From contig CM075104.1 in NCBI GenBank assembly GCA_037576195.1, positions 9,802,775 through 9,866,774 of the forward strand: 64,000 nucleotides of DNA. The letters run 5' to 3'. Position numbers and translations under genes: made by a program. The notes under the pieces are model-generated. The model ran no database searches. It was not told the DNA's origin and worked only from the letters and a program-made list of their open reading frames with translations. Within the stretch, counting starts at the first letter, position 1, and the number at the start of each line of letters is the position of its first letter. Positions 24,078 through 35,914 of this stretch are shown here, piece after piece. Source of the stretch: Phytoseiulus persimilis. Its lineage: Eukaryota > Arthropoda > Arachnida > Mesostigmata > Phytoseiidae.

Positions 24078-26662
24078 ATGGGTTTTATTTCGTTGGCCTT
24101 GGCTGTGTTTTGTTTCCTCATCGATGTCAGTTATTTCATGAAAGTTTGGCTTCAAACCTACCCTTACGTTTGGGGAATCTGGAAGAAGAGCAGAGACCTG
24201 AAGGATGAGGTCGTCAATTACGGTGAGTGTATTCTGATTTTGGGGTCCGAGCGTGATAACAAGCACCGGATTCTGATACTAGGTACAACGTCGGCAAACC
24301 TGATCAAACTCGGCGCTGCTCAGAGTCCCGAAACACTGATTTCGTTACAATGCCCATAAGTTCCACCGCGCGGTTATGAGAGTTCAACCCGGCCAGCTCG
24401 GAGCTGCTCAGCCGTGGTTCACAGGTGGGATGTTTCGGAGAATCCCAGGGTGTTTAGGTGGGTGAAGAGTTGGAGTGCCTCCACGATGCGGTGTTAACAT
24501 CATCATCAGGAGGTTTTCGGAGCATTTTCGGTGGAAATTTCCACTCTCAGTCTCACTTCTAGAACAGAAGAAGATGTCTGAACAGTACTGAGCCCTAAAA
24601 AGATGCGAAAAGAAGCCATCTATAACTAACCACCTCAACAATTGAGGAATGTCTCGGAGGAAGGGTCCGCTCGCGTGTTGCAACGCAGGTAGCACCGTAG
24701 GTGAGCCGTGAAATTTTCCGTGTGACCAAAGATCAAGTATGTTTGGCTTCAGCTTGACCATCGGTGGTGATGTAGCTTGCTTCCGGCGTTGGTGCCGAAG
24801 TCAGCAAAAGTTTCTGGGAGCGAGACTGGGAATGGGAACCTTCCGGCTCATACCAGCGACGCTTCCGAGAAAAAGAAGTGCGAGACAAGGAGCTGCGTCG
24901 ACCGCAATACAGATGAACACCGGTGATTCTTGCGGAGTTCTGTTCAGTTCAAATCTGAAAAAGTTTCCACTATCCGGATATTCATGCGCGACGCGCAATC
25001 AGTTTCGTCACAGGTCGTGGCTCAACTTCCTCGTGGTTCTTAGTCGAGAAATCCAGTCGTTTTTTCGCTGGAAGGCGGATGACTCGGCCGACTCAATTCA
25101 GTTCTATCTTGAGCAAGAAGCAGGAAAAGGGCGACGGAACCGGAGGCGTGATGAGATGGAGAAAGGAAACGCTACGATGCTTCCAGACATTCAACGCGAG
25201 AAGTGCCGAACATCTGATGCGTTTGAAAAAATATCTGTATTAGGCTCTTTCAGAGCTCAATCGCCGTCTGATTTGTCTGAGGATGCGGCAGTTTTCTTCC
25301 AAACTTTCCCTCCTTTCTTGCCGGGACGCTCTTCGGTTCGGGCTCTCGTTCGGAGGTTTCGAATGCTTGAGTCTCGATCTTGGCCAGATAGTTCAACTCA
25401 ATCCCACATGCAAAGTTGAAGGTGTCGGGTCGGAGTGATGAGACAAAATTATAACACTGCTCACGCGTTGGCCAGAAGTCAACTTTCGGACGAATCGCGA
25501 GTCGCCCTCGATTCGTGCTCGCGTGGTTCTATTGTGGATTCAGAAGGGGGAGCTCACTCAGTGAGCGTTTGCGGATGACCCCGTCCCTAAGTTGAAGAAC
25601 TCTTCCCTCAGTGCGCCATCATCTCGATCTCATTCGCCCCAGATCAAACTTCCTTAAGATCCAACCTGGGTTCATCACTCACGATGAACCTCGAACGAAA
25701 CGTTCCGCTTTCCCGGAGCTACTGGGATTCAGCGGTCGATTCAGAAAAAGTCGCTGGAAAATCAGGATGTGGAGACTGGAATACAAACATCCCCCTGTCT
25801 ATTCGATTATATTTGACCCGATTTGCACCGCCCAGATGCTCTGCGATAACTGTTCTCTCGTTTGGTGGGTTTCAGGTGTCTGTTTGCCGTTCGACATCGA
25901 TTACATGTACCACATGAACCACGCGAAGTACCTCCGAGCCTTCGAGTACGGACGAGCCATGTTCGTTGGAGACACGGGACTTCTTCAAGGAATGTTGGAT
26001 TCTGCCAGAGAGGGAAAATTCTACGTTGTGTCCGCGGCAGCGATCCGTTACCGACGACAAGTGCGTTGTTTCGAAAGATACAAGATCCTCACCAAGGTAA
26101 GTTTGGGAACGGAAATTCTCTGTGTACGTGAATCGGCTCCTGTTATGGTCAGCATATTTCGCCGGGAAAGCTCTTCTTCCGGGTGATTTTCGCATCAGTA
26201 CATGGGCGACCTGGCTCCTCCACGACGAGCTCCGACCTCCGAGCGGGTCGATGTCTGCTCCCGGTCGTCCTGTAGCGAGTGAAACGTGTCCGGGGAAGGA
26301 CTTTTCGACCTGAAGTCGCTCCCTTCGTGAAGAAGTCGTCAACCGGCGGAAATCGCGCCCGTGTCCCGTGGAATCGGTGTATCGCCCCTGAGTGGATGCC
26401 TGCTTTTCAGATTGCATACATCGATGGACGAGATTATTACTTCGAGCAGAAAATGGTTGGCCTCTCGGATGATTTCGTCAAAGCTGTGATGTTCGTCAAA
26501 GCTACTTTCACCGCGAAGGAGGACGCTCTGGAAAAACTCCAGGAATGCGGCGTCGACACAGAGCCATTCAGAGGGCCTGTGGAAGAGGACCTCAAACACT
26601 TCATAGAGTTTAACAGAACCTCCAGTGAGAAACTCAATCCGAGACACGAGAAGGGCGAGTGA
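24078..26662 (+). CDS. THEM6: THEM6-like hotdog-fold protein, three exons
   Basis: Exons 24078-24222, 25876-26096 and 26411-26662 join in phase and give 205 residues, close to human THEM6 (208). Residues about 4-24 are a hydrophobic amino-terminal anchor (LALAVFCFLIDVSYF), consistent with an ER membrane protein. The thioesterase/hotdog domain follows: LPFDIDYMYHMNHAKYLR (family LPSDLDLLLHMNNARYLR), FEYGRAMF, FYVVSAAAIRYRRQ, FERYKILTK, YYFEQKMVGLSDDFVKAVMF, and a C-terminal GPVEEDLKHFIEFNRTSSE. Family members resemble acyl-CoA thioesterases but the substrate is uncertain. The first intron is long (1653 bases); the second is 314 bases. No convincing poly(A) signal was seen close to the stop. 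Confidence 0.92.
24223..25875 (+). other. Long first intron of the THEM6-like gene
   Basis: It begins gtgagt and ends gtgggtttcag. It contains a 226-codon open frame (24739-25419, +) with no recognisable domain, no conserved motif and low complexity near its end. I regard that frame as chance. Confidence 0.6.
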
Positions 26663-29600
26663 TTAGAACCTCAAGTGATCTCCTAGGAATTTTTGAGCAA
26701 CTTGTAGAAATGGGAGGTATGTTACGAGCAATCTGTGTTTTCTCTAAGGATAACCTGAACTCTTGGTTCATGAAAGTTCTCAATGTTCGCGGAAGCTCGT
26801 CGGAACGTGGAGAAAAACCAAGAGTAAAGAGTTTCCGATTGGTTGGAGGAAATATCAGGGTGGTTTGCCGTGTTGGACCTTATCCAGCATGCTGAATCTG
26901 GTTCTGGCGAAAAAATCTTGCGAGCTGCGTTGGGAATTTTTTTTCTCAAGATTGGCAACGACGAAACCTGAGATGATGTGAGCCGGATTCTGTGGACTCT
27001 CACACTTCTGTATTATACCTTCAACCTTTTGTGATAGTAGGGAGTGATGTGTTCATGTTTTCTTTTCCAATATTTACGGGAGTTCAAGCTCAGAGGGTGG
27101 AGCCGTCCGAGTGTAGTAAGCACCTTTTGCGTCTGGAGCGATGAGCCGACCTGTTGACTGTTTTTCCATTGTCAGGGAACGATTTCTCTGTTCTCCTCCC
27201 TCGATATGTTCAATTTCCACCGCATCGCCAGCAATATCTTTCGAATCGGCTTTCGGGATGAGGAGAGAAATTTCGTCCGAACACTTGCGGACTGTGAGGT
27301 TTGAGTCCGAGGATCCAGTTGGTGCTAGATCGTCGAATGAACTCGAGCGTCAGAGAAGGGCAACACAGATCGGAAACTGATGTTGTCTCTCTGAGAGGGT
27401 TTCGAAGCATCGGACATGAGCCAGTGTGTGGAGCGTATATATAGTGATACTTGTATTCGACAATAAAGCGCTCCACTGTTTTTGTCGTTGTTGCAGAGAA
27501 ATCTTGGTTCTTCTTCCAGCCTGGGAGCATTTAGATCACACGTTTCCTCGTCTTCGTCGAGAGGATTCTGTGGAAGTTGTGATGGACTACTACCTCGATA
27601 TTCATTCCGTTGTGGGTAGACAATGAGCTGAGGGTTGGTAGCGGGACGTAGGACTGGATTCATCACTTTCATTATACTCTTTACAGGGTGGTCAGCTCAG
27701 GTCGGGGATTCAGAGGGCCAAGTTTGTCCTGACAAAAGTGATCCATAGATATTCTCGAGACAGTAATCTTGATCCTTCATTTTGATTTGATCGAATTCGA
27801 CCTCGCTTCGTCAAATTCCAGGAGTCCGGTCAGAACACCGTTTTGTCATTGTCTGCCGACGAGCCATTAAATGTTGCAAATTTTGAGGGTATTCCAACTT
27901 GATGTATCTCGTTTTCCTCTCATTCGGTTCCGTAACTACTTGTTTAGCCTGGAATGAACCATCCATGCCTTGGTAGGAAACTTCTCCGAGAGTCCTTAAC
28001 TATTCGGATATCAATTAATCAGTTCTTCCTGATGTTTTTGATTTCACCGGGAATTCACCCCTTTTCGATTTTCAGCCTCCAAGATTCGAACATCCCACAA
28101 ATCGGTTGGCGACACTCCTCGACGCAGCGGGATGTGTCCGACGGATAGCCTTCCGGGATCCCAATCGACGGAACACGTCCAACTCTAGTTCCCAGCGGTG
28201 TTACCAACCAACTCCATGTTCTCAGCATCCTCTGGGATTGGTTTCCATTCCGGAGTGGCTAAAGTGCTCAGTTCGTTGGCTCCACCGTCGAAAGGCGTGG
28301 AAACTCAACGCGGACGCACCCCGTCGACTAGGATTCCAGAGCGCTATCCGTCAGAAACCTGCCGCTGCGCCGAGGAGAGTCACCGACCGGTTCACCGGAT
28401 GCTCCGTGGATCGAGGGCGGGAAATCGAAGGAGGATAATTTTCGGAGAGAAAAAAATCGTCGGATCGAGCCGAACGCTTCAAACTCGGGTAGTTTGGTAT
28501 TCTCTGAGTATTGTGTGCCAAGGGAGGGGGGGGGGGATCGTCGCTATTGAGCTGACCGTTTTCTGGTGAATTAAAGGCTTCCTCTCACACGTCCAATGCG
28601 ATTAGGAAAAGGCTCAGAATTCGTTGGGATTTCGCCGACGACTTATAGGAGAAAAAATAGTTTAGCATGGGAAAACTCTCCTTACGACTAATTTAATCAT
28701 GTTCACTTGAGCGGAATCGAAATCGATCACATCTTGCCTCTCGGAGAAATGTCGCGGAGTTATGCTCAAAACAAACCTGGTCTTGAAAACTCCGACCTGA
28801 ACCAGTCACCCTGTAGATGTCGCAGATAAGCTACGTGGAGTGGGAGCCGATGTGCCCTGAGTGATTTCTTCATCATTTTCCCCGTTTCGCTACTCCGTCA
28901 GCTCGGCCTAACTTCCCCGAAGAAAATGTGAACCACGGTGAAACTATATTCCCCTGGATGATTCCGTTCATGGACGGCACTCATCGACATTGTTTATGAT
29001 GACGAGAACCATTTCCAAGAAGTGTCGGGTTTTCCTGCGACCCGTGGGCCAAGTCTGGTCGGCATGACAGTTGCTCTTCGGCCGGGACCGACGAATCAGT
29101 GCGCAGTCATTCAGAACGTGCATAAATCAGTCGAGGAACCAATCGAGTAATCGATAGCCGCAGCTTCGTTGGTTGGTCGTTGTTTAAAGATGTCTGAGGC
29201 CCAAAGGGGTGCGCGTTAGGGCTCGCGGAGCGTGCGACTCAATAGATAGCCATCCCACAGGGAGAGATTGAGCGAGCAGTCTGCGGGCCAGCCAGCGGAA
29301 ACACAATTATGGAAGCGTGGAGAACCAGCTCAATATTCCCCACATTGAAACTCTAAGGGTGTAGCTCCTCATTGAAAAATGCTACTATTTCTGCAGCCGA
29401 AGCTCTTGGCTGGTCTCTTTTTACACCTGGTAGCGCTTGCCGCTGCTACAGCATCCGACAAAGACGACACGGCTCGTTAGAGGCTCCACCCTCCGATCGT
29501 TACGAGGATCTGAGACGCGTTCATCCTCGGAGAAAGCATTTTCTAGAAAGGTGTCCTCGATTTGTTCCGTGTGTATCTTTTTTTTTCTGGAAATATCTCA

Positions 29601-32600
29601 ATCGAGTGGAGGGACACCGATTTTCGTTGGGTACGACCAGAACACATCGTTCTCGATCGTATCTGAGGTTCTCCGCCTGTCATGAGCTCATCTCCAAACA
29701 TTCATGTGGAGGACTAGGTCATGCGGAGAGCCCAAGATCAGATCTCCCACGGCTCGGAGACGAGTACGATCAGGCAGATGATCCGAGGGAATCAGCTCAG
29801 AAGGACTTGTTCCTAGAGACATATCGGTCAAAATCCGATCAAGATCCCATTCAAGTCCCAGTCCGCAATCGGCTACCGTGTGAAACGTGGACCTCCTCTA
29901 CGAATATTTTCGTCCATCATTAATCCTCCTGAGTGCAGAAGATTGGCCTCCATTCATGGATTTCATGGATTCGTCGGGAAGAAGCTTCCCAGCATCCATG
30001 AAGAGTGTCACCCTCGAGTTCGTCACTGGACAGACTTAACGACGCCAATCTGCGATCAATCTCATTGTAACTCCTCGAATTCAGCTGAAGCACAAAATAA
30101 CTGATTCGAGGCTAACCGGAATGGCTTGCTAAGAACGTTCAACCTCAGACATATCCGATATCCGCAATAAGATGCAGAGCAATGATGCGTAGGTCGAAAA
30201 GTCACAGATACGGATGGAGTGCTTGACTGCAGATACAGGAAGATGATCGGAGCGCGACGGACGTCCATTTCGTTCCTGCAAGCACATTCATCCACCAAGG
30301 GCTGTTTTAAGCGCATGAACCCGATGCTTCTCACAGGAGTTCGTGAGGGCAATCGACGATCGGATGCTGAAATCGATTCGAAGAAGAATCATTGAAAACC
30401 GCACTCTCCAACATGCGGAAGGAACTGCAGCCCACGGGATATAAGGAACCGGACAGAGTGGTTCTCCCGTATATTACCCCACTTGAACATATGATGGCGG
30501 GCGAATTCGAGCTCTGAGTCACTGACGAGTCCTCCAGCAGCCACCCATTGCGTCGGCATAGGTCGAGCTTGGTGAACTCCTCCTATGATAGGATTCTGTC
30601 CTAAACGGTCTGGATCCCACCACAAATCTGATAACGCAACCGGAAGTCGGGAAAGCAGGCACCAACATGCCTTTGTCTCATCAGTTGAACTCTTCCAATA
30701 TGTGAAACCGCCGGAATTTTCTACCAGATCAATCACCAGAGTTTCTTCGTTCGGAAGAAAACCACAAACTGTCACAAGAAGCGCTGACGAATCGCTAGAG
30801 CGGAGAGAATGCCTCTCTCGAAATAGCGTTGTTCAGCGCGAGGATGCCAAAGATATCCACATTCGATTAGAGATCGTGTGTCTCGTGAGCAGACGACGAC
30901 CTTGGATGATCGCTCTCGCAGAATCGCATATGGATTGGTCCATTGTGGTTCCGCGGGATCAGTTCCCGATCGGAATAGCATTCGATATTCGGTGAGGAAA
31001 TTCTCACCCAAGTAATCTCTGATGATATCCCAGTCTATCTTCAAACCCTAGTATTGGACAACTTTTTCAGAAGGTCGCACACGGTGTTCAGAAGCGAATA
31101 ACTCGCGGAGATTGGCATGGGATCGAAAGAACAAAGCTAGGAATCAACGAACTGTATGGACACTCGACCCAAGCTCCCGCGATCATCGAGAGCTCCTGCT
31201 CAGATGAACTGCCGAACCGCGAGCACCCTGATGTCATCAGTCGACAGAATGGGCACGAGCAGTTAAATGTCTGGCTGGTTTCTGCGAGGTTAAACGCCCG
31301 TGTCGAAAAATCTGGCTGTCTTGTTGAATGTAATTAGACTCGATTATATTCTCTGCAGCATCGTTGCCAACTATATTCTGAAAACTGTGAAACCTAACCT
31401 TGTTGCGTGCCAGACTCATAGTGGATGTAAATTCCCGATGAAAGCATAGCCCTCTTTCCGAAACACAATACGTCGTTGCACGTTGAAGTACGGCAAGGAG
31501 AACTCGACTCAGTTGCTCATCACCAGCACCGCGGAGAGTCAGCAACGCCTCACAAATATTCAAAAGAGCCACCGCGTAACTGCTGCAATTTATCCTAGGC
31601 TGTCACGGATACGTCGATACGCGAGAATCGATCTCGCGAGCTTAGAATGGCGACGAAAAGTGTATAGAAGAGAGACATCACTCGAAACGGGTATGGGAAA
31701 CCCTATATGGGACGGAAGAATCGGCACACTTGCTTCTAGAAAAGGGTTCCTGTGAACCGCGCTGGAACGCTGAAACGTTTCGTGTTGACAGCTATGTTGT
31801 CGCGCTAATCGCGTCGTGACATTTGTCTCGTGATCAGCAATGACGCGTCAAGTGGAAGAGTATCACACAACGACAACAACATTGCTCTCCACGATCGTAT
31901 CTCTATCCGCGGTGATACATCCGCCGTTGGGTACAACTCCGGTGCAACTATTTATGCACAATATGAGATGAGCTTGATTTCCAGTAGTATCGAGTCCGTC
32001 GGGCACGCCTGTGTCTATCTTCTGTCCGCGCACATTGTCGCGGGCATTGTCGAGTTCGAACAACTTTCGCGTTCGACTCATGCAGGATATATACCTTACT
32101 ATTAGTAGAATAAAAACGAATCGGTTGGTTGACACAGAGAAGAAATCGACCACGGGAGAAGGACAAAGGCATTTCAGCACGGTCCTGCCAAAGTTCATGA
32201 TCGAGTCAGCAGCCACGGTCGGTCCCCGGCCACTCGTGACGCTCTTCAGGTCAAATACCAAAAGCTGAGGGAGCCTTATCTTTGGCCTGATGACAAATGT
32301 TCTTTTCGCTGATTCTCCGCGCCTTGTTCTCGTTCCGGTTTCCACTGAATGTCGGAATCGGGAGTGATTCTCCCATAATCTGCGACTTTCTCTCCGTCAT
32401 CACGGGACCTTTCGGAGAAATGTCGTGTCACTTACTGGTCTTTTTAGTTCAATTTGGAGAAGAGTGAACCGGTCTCAGGCTCCACCTCGGTTGACGGTTG
32501 TCGGCGCCAATTGAGTTTATGAGAAGAGTGTTGAACTGCTAATAATCACAAGTCGAGATTTTCTCTGCCAGCTTCATCAACTGTCACTCAATAATTTTCC

Positions 32601-33472
32601 CTCAAGCAAGCGCCGTCTGGGTGCACGATTCAGCGATACGGGCTTCCGCACATCCCTGAAAAAAGCTCGATCGAACGGATTCAGGATGACAAAGGAGCTG
32701 GATGTTCGGATGCACCAAAACCCCTTTCCCGAGAATCAGCGAAATGCTACAAGAGACGCGAGACAGACGAGCTGGAAGATGGAGAAGTTCCAGGTGTGGA
32801 GTTGAGCGTCGCCGCCGCCGTACCAGGGAACACGGGCGTCTGGTCTTTCTGCAGCTCATTGATCTTTAAGAACTCTGAAGATTGTCCTTGGCTGGCGGAA
32901 GGGACGCTTTGAGGGGGTTTCTCGGGATCCTTCCCGTGCCTCCGACCTCATGGAGTCCGTCAGAGGTTGACCGTGAAGCGGCTCGCCGCTGGAGGAATCT
33001 CCGAGCGATGTTCGAGTGGCATCCCGAACGAACTCGCAAATTATTTCGATGGAATCACATACAGGTAAGCAGATGATTCTGATCCTCATTAGGGATAATA
33101 GGGTCGGTCCGGTGGCGGGCCGAGCTTCCGCTGCGCGAAGCGCGTAGCATTCCCAGAGTCCGACTCTCTTAGTTAGCTCGCCATGTTAGCCAAGGCAGTA
33201 AGAAAGGCTGGCTGGCAAGTAAGGGAGTGAGCGAGTGGATGAACGAACAAACGCTCGTCAGAAACTCTCTGTGGGCATGTTGTTTGATCAACGCTGAACT
33301 CAGCCGTCTGCTCCTCGAGAGAGCAACGCTGTTCGTCGCTGTTGCCGGTGGCACTTGCCCAGACTCAACACTTGTGACCCAAAAGTTCGGCAGAGCTCAC
33401 TTCGGCCGCCGATTGAGAAAAACAAATCAGTCGACGCAAGTTTAAAAAATCGAGAGCTTCGGTCGTGGAACA
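26663..33472. other. Long non-coding or unassigned stretch
   Basis: No gene is recognised apart from the small signal-peptide frame at 29379. Open frames at 30389-30775 (-), 31863-32345 (-) and 31830-32105 (+) are long but lack domains and overlap each other. An 11-base G run lies at 28526-28536. The last 350 bases, before the exon at 33473, look like a 5' flank: GC-rich, with imperfect runs of GAGTGAGCG and AACGAAC. Confidence 0.4.
29379..29480 (+). CDS. Short signal-peptide-like open frame, possibly a first exon
   Basis: ATG at 29379 opens 33 codons, starting MLLFLQPKLLAGLFLHLVAL and then AAATASDKDDTAR before a TAG. The hydrophobic core followed by small residues and an acidic segment is a textbook signal peptide and cleavage region. 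If real, this is the first exon of a secreted precursor, with a weak donor (gttaga) just before the stop. A downstream open frame ending near 29923 (acidic, with RSDLPRLGDEYDQADDP) could belong to it, but I could not connect the two with confidence. No peptide family is recognised. Confidence 0.3.
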   Translation: MLLFLQPKLLAGLFLHLVALAAATASDKDDTAR

Positions 33473-33802
33473 ATGCCGGCTACCGACGACCAGAAAGACA
33501 AGTATGTTTCCGGTAGCGCACAGCTCGGTGAAAATCAGAACGGCGTCGTAGGCACGACCGCCAACAATAAGTCTGTGAACGTTGGTCGCGAGAGCGGCGC
33601 GAAGACCACTGAGGACTTCGACAACAACAACGCTGCCAACAGTGGAAGCATCAAAGCCAACGAAACTTCCGAGTACACAGATGGCAACGAAGATGATAGC
33701 GATCGACCGACGATCCTGGAAGATGAACTCTCTTTCATCGCGGCTGATCCCGCCTCAGAAGTGCAGGTTCGAACGCCTGGAAAGAAGGAGCAGAACGGCC
33801 AG
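33473..33802 (+). CDS. First coding exon of an unidentified gene (110 codons)
   Basis: ATG in a good context (ggaacaATGCC) opens 110 codons ending exactly at CAG/gtgagt, a strong donor in phase 0. The sequence is disordered and polar: many Asn, Ser, Thr, Glu and Asp, with NNNAANSGSIKANE, an acidic run DGNEDDSDRPTILEDELSF and a basic end TPGKKEQNGQ. It resembles the cytoplasmic amino terminus of a larger protein. No downstream exon was identified, so the rest is either far away in this window or beyond it. The frame reads on for 35 more codons past the donor, so an unspliced 145-residue product is the alternative. Confidence 0.5.
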
Positions 33803-34406
33803 GTGAGTCTACGACTTGTGGATCCTCGGAAGCGAATGCTTCTTCGCTCCGAGTTTGTTGTCGAAGACTGGTTGCGAAAAGTGAATCCGACACTTGGCAA
33901 AGCTTCGTAGCACAGAGTGCCAACGGCGTCTTTGGAGTTTCGCGGGTCTTGAGAATTCAAATCATCGTATGGGCTGCAAGGAAGTACTTGATGCAGTGTG
34001 GAGAGAGGAGAGGGAATGAATCGAGGGTACGCAGAAACGCTGGAAAAACGGAACTGATGGCAACCAGCTCGGGCGTGTCCTTCTTCTAGCATCGTATTCT
34101 GCTGACAGGCCGCAGGAACGAAGTCGACGGCAGCGAACATCTGACGCTGTGTTTGGGAGCATAGCGATTTTCTCTGGGACTCATGTATTCTTGAGGGCTC
34201 TTACGAAGGCCAAACTATGAGTTCCATGAACACAAAATTGAAGACTCGTAACACATTTCATCGAGTGCGTTGGGCCCGGAGTCAGGACCCGAGCTAATCG
34301 TCCCGCGGAGACTCTGCACACTGCCAAAAGTCGTGTTGATGTGCGCCAAGGTTCGAGCCTAGATCTTGAGGGTTTTTTGCTAGGGAAACTTTCGATTTCA
34401 CGGATG

Positions 34407-34412
34407 TTTATT
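34407..34412 (-). terminator. AATAAA poly(A) signal of the basic peptide gene
   Basis: AATAAA (plus strand tttatt) lies 95 bases past the stop codon of the secreted peptide gene at 34507-34629. Confidence 0.6.
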
Positions 34413-34506
34413 GGCCCTCGAACTTGACAAATGGTGCTACTTCAGGGATCTATTGATGCGGTTGTCATCCCCTGCTTCGCCTCGTTCACTTGGTCGGCGA
34501 GAACGA

Positions 34507-34629
34507 TCAGTAGTAGTAGGGGCTTCTCCTCGTTGCTTTTTTTGTCGTCGCCCTCTTCTTGGTGGCCGCTTGGCTCACGTGAACCAGGGAAAGCACCAGC
34601 AGGAGCATAAGACCCAATTGAATCTTCAT
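34507..34629 (-). CDS. Tiny secreted basic peptide (40 residues)
   Basis: ATG at 34629 opens 40 codons. Residues 1-21 form a strong signal peptide (MKIQLGLMLLLVLSLVHVSQ, then Ala). The remaining 19 residues, ATKKRATTKKATRRSPYYY, are Lys/Arg/Thr-rich with a triple-tyrosine end. The gene appears complete and intronless: TATA box, TCAGT initiator, about 33 bases of leader, then AATAAA after the stop. The mRNA would be only about 270 bases plus tail. The peptide has no cysteines. It could be a cuticle, silk or mucus component or a cationic antimicrobial-type peptide, but no family is recognised and the role is unknown. The alternative, that this is only the first exon of a longer gene, is less likely given the nearby poly(A) signal. 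Confidence 0.6.
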   Translation of the reverse strand: MKIQLGLMLLLVLSLVHVSQAATKKRATTKKATRRSPYYY

Positions 34630-34659
34630 TGCGTCTGTCGAGAGATTTCTGAGCCTGCT

Positions 34660-34690
34660 ACTGAGAGCTGCGGTGGAGATCTATATATAT
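34660..34690 (-). promoter_or_regulatory. TATA box and initiator for the basic peptide gene
   Basis: On the minus strand, tatatatag (34689-34681) is followed about 20 bases later by ctctcagtag. This contains TCAGT at 34664-34660, the arthropod initiator consensus. The predicted start near 34662 is about 26 bases from the TATA box and 33 bases from the ATG. The spacing is what a canonical TATA/Inr core promoter needs. Confidence 0.55.
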
Positions 34691-35597
34691 GTGTTTAAAT
34701 TCTCACCGCGGGGTGAGCAAGAACGTGCGTGACCCTCCTAGGTGGTCGTTCTGATTGCAAACTTGCCGCTGGATTTGCCTGAGCCAACGAACAGCAGTTT
34801 GAACGCAACAATCACTTCAACCGCTCCGTCTGTTCGTCTATCAGCAAGAGAGTGACCCACCCACTGGCCTGGGTTTTGCTGACCAGTACTTTCCTGTCGA
34901 CATCATCTGTCGCGAAGGGGGATGATCACTGCCGAGAGCGATGAGATTGCATCTCTGAGAACCCATACAGACGTTGAGAGACCGATCCGTGACTTTCTCA
35001 AAGATCGGTTCTCCCGACTCATTCCGAGTGCAAAGATCTTCCTTCGGAGAACCATCCATTTTACTCGAGCAGTTCGGTGCCTGATCGAGAAGCGAGTTGA
35101 ACATCCCCACCGAGTCAGCGCGTGCCTTCTCTGGTCACCTGGGCACTGCATGCCGGTCCACTATTGTAGCGTCTCCATGAATCAAGTGAGCCTCTCCAAA
35201 AATCAGGTTTGCATATATTGAATCAAAATACCCCTTGATTGAGCTGTCCGAAATTCCGGAAGCATGGCTTCATGATTTCGCTGGTTCGATATTGAAATCG
35301 AATGGAGTTCTGCCGAATTGCAGCCAGCGATCACGCAGCGACATTCATTCCTAACGACTTCGACAAATGAATCGAGATCGTATCGTTTCGACGGGGGCAA
35401 AATTTCTATAATTGAATGTCGCCCGTTGCCAGAATGTGGTACTCAGAGTCAAACATCCCGGAACCCTGACGTCATCATCGAATTCCAGTATTTCATTTTG
35501 GTAGGGAGGAGCAATCACATGACATGATCGGGTCGTTTGTCCACACTATAAAATGATACGCCTCTATAAAACCGATCAGAAACGAATATGATTCCCG

Positions 35598-35603
35598 TTT
35601 ATT
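35598..35603 (-). terminator. AATAAA poly(A) signal of the 73-residue membrane protein
   Basis: AATAAA on the minus strand (plus strand tttatt) lies about 90 bases after the stop codon at 35693. Confidence 0.5.
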
Positions 35604-35692
35604 CAAGGGGCATCGAAGCGATATAGCATATGACGCCACAGCGTGTGAAAAAAATTGAAATCACAAAACGATCTTTCTACGAAATTATTGAT

Positions 35693-35914
35693 TCACTGGC
35701 TCCCTGAACTCGACCAGTCTCCGCTGCCAGCCTGACTGAACTTCATGCGGCGCATTGTTGCACTACCCACTCGACGTTTCGTTGAAGTGGATCTCGATTT
35801 CTCCCGGATGTTCCCCCCATGTTTCATTTCAAACTTCACGTAGATGAACAATACGATCATGAGCAGTACCGCACCCATGTTGCAGTACGCGGCGAGGTAC
35901 TGATCCAGCTCCAT
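35693..35914 (-). CDS. Small single-pass membrane protein (73 residues)
   Basis: The ATG at 35914 (context gagacaccATGG) begins MELDQYLAAYCNMGAVLLM, continuing into IVLFIYVKFEM. The hydrophobic segment at about residues 7-28 is bounded by acidic residues outside and by a basic tail inside (REKSRSTSTKRRVGSATMRR), ending in a Gly/Ser-rich tail. This fits a type III-like single-pass protein with a cytoplasmic C terminus. No known small membrane protein is recognised. It may instead be the last exon of a longer gene, since the upstream sequence was not resolved. The poly(A) signal close behind supports expression in this direction. Confidence 0.5.
   Translation of the reverse strand: MELDQYLAAYCNMGAVLLMIVLFIYVKFEMKHGGNIREKSRSTSTKRRVGSATMRRMKFSQAGSGDWSSSGSQ

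Noticed and set aside
24739-25419. 226-codon open frame on the plus strand
   Set aside because: It lies wholly inside the first intron of the THEM6-like gene, has no domain and no supporting signals. Frames of this length are near the upper limit of chance for 64 kb at this base composition.
29880-30104. Possible tachykinin-like GFxG motif (HGFHGFVGKK)
   Set aside because: The arthropod tachykinin ending FxGxRG is not met, and there are no repeated copies or proper flanking cleavage sites.
30389-30775. Minus-strand frame with a tryptophan-rich, retroelement-like look (SDLWWDPDRLGQNPIIGG)
   Set aside because: No reverse transcriptase, protease or integrase motif nearby; about four or five frames of this length are expected by chance.
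35543-35570. TATA-like words (ctataaaatg, ctataaaacc) on the plus strand
   Set aside because: No initiator and no open frame of useful length follows on that strand.
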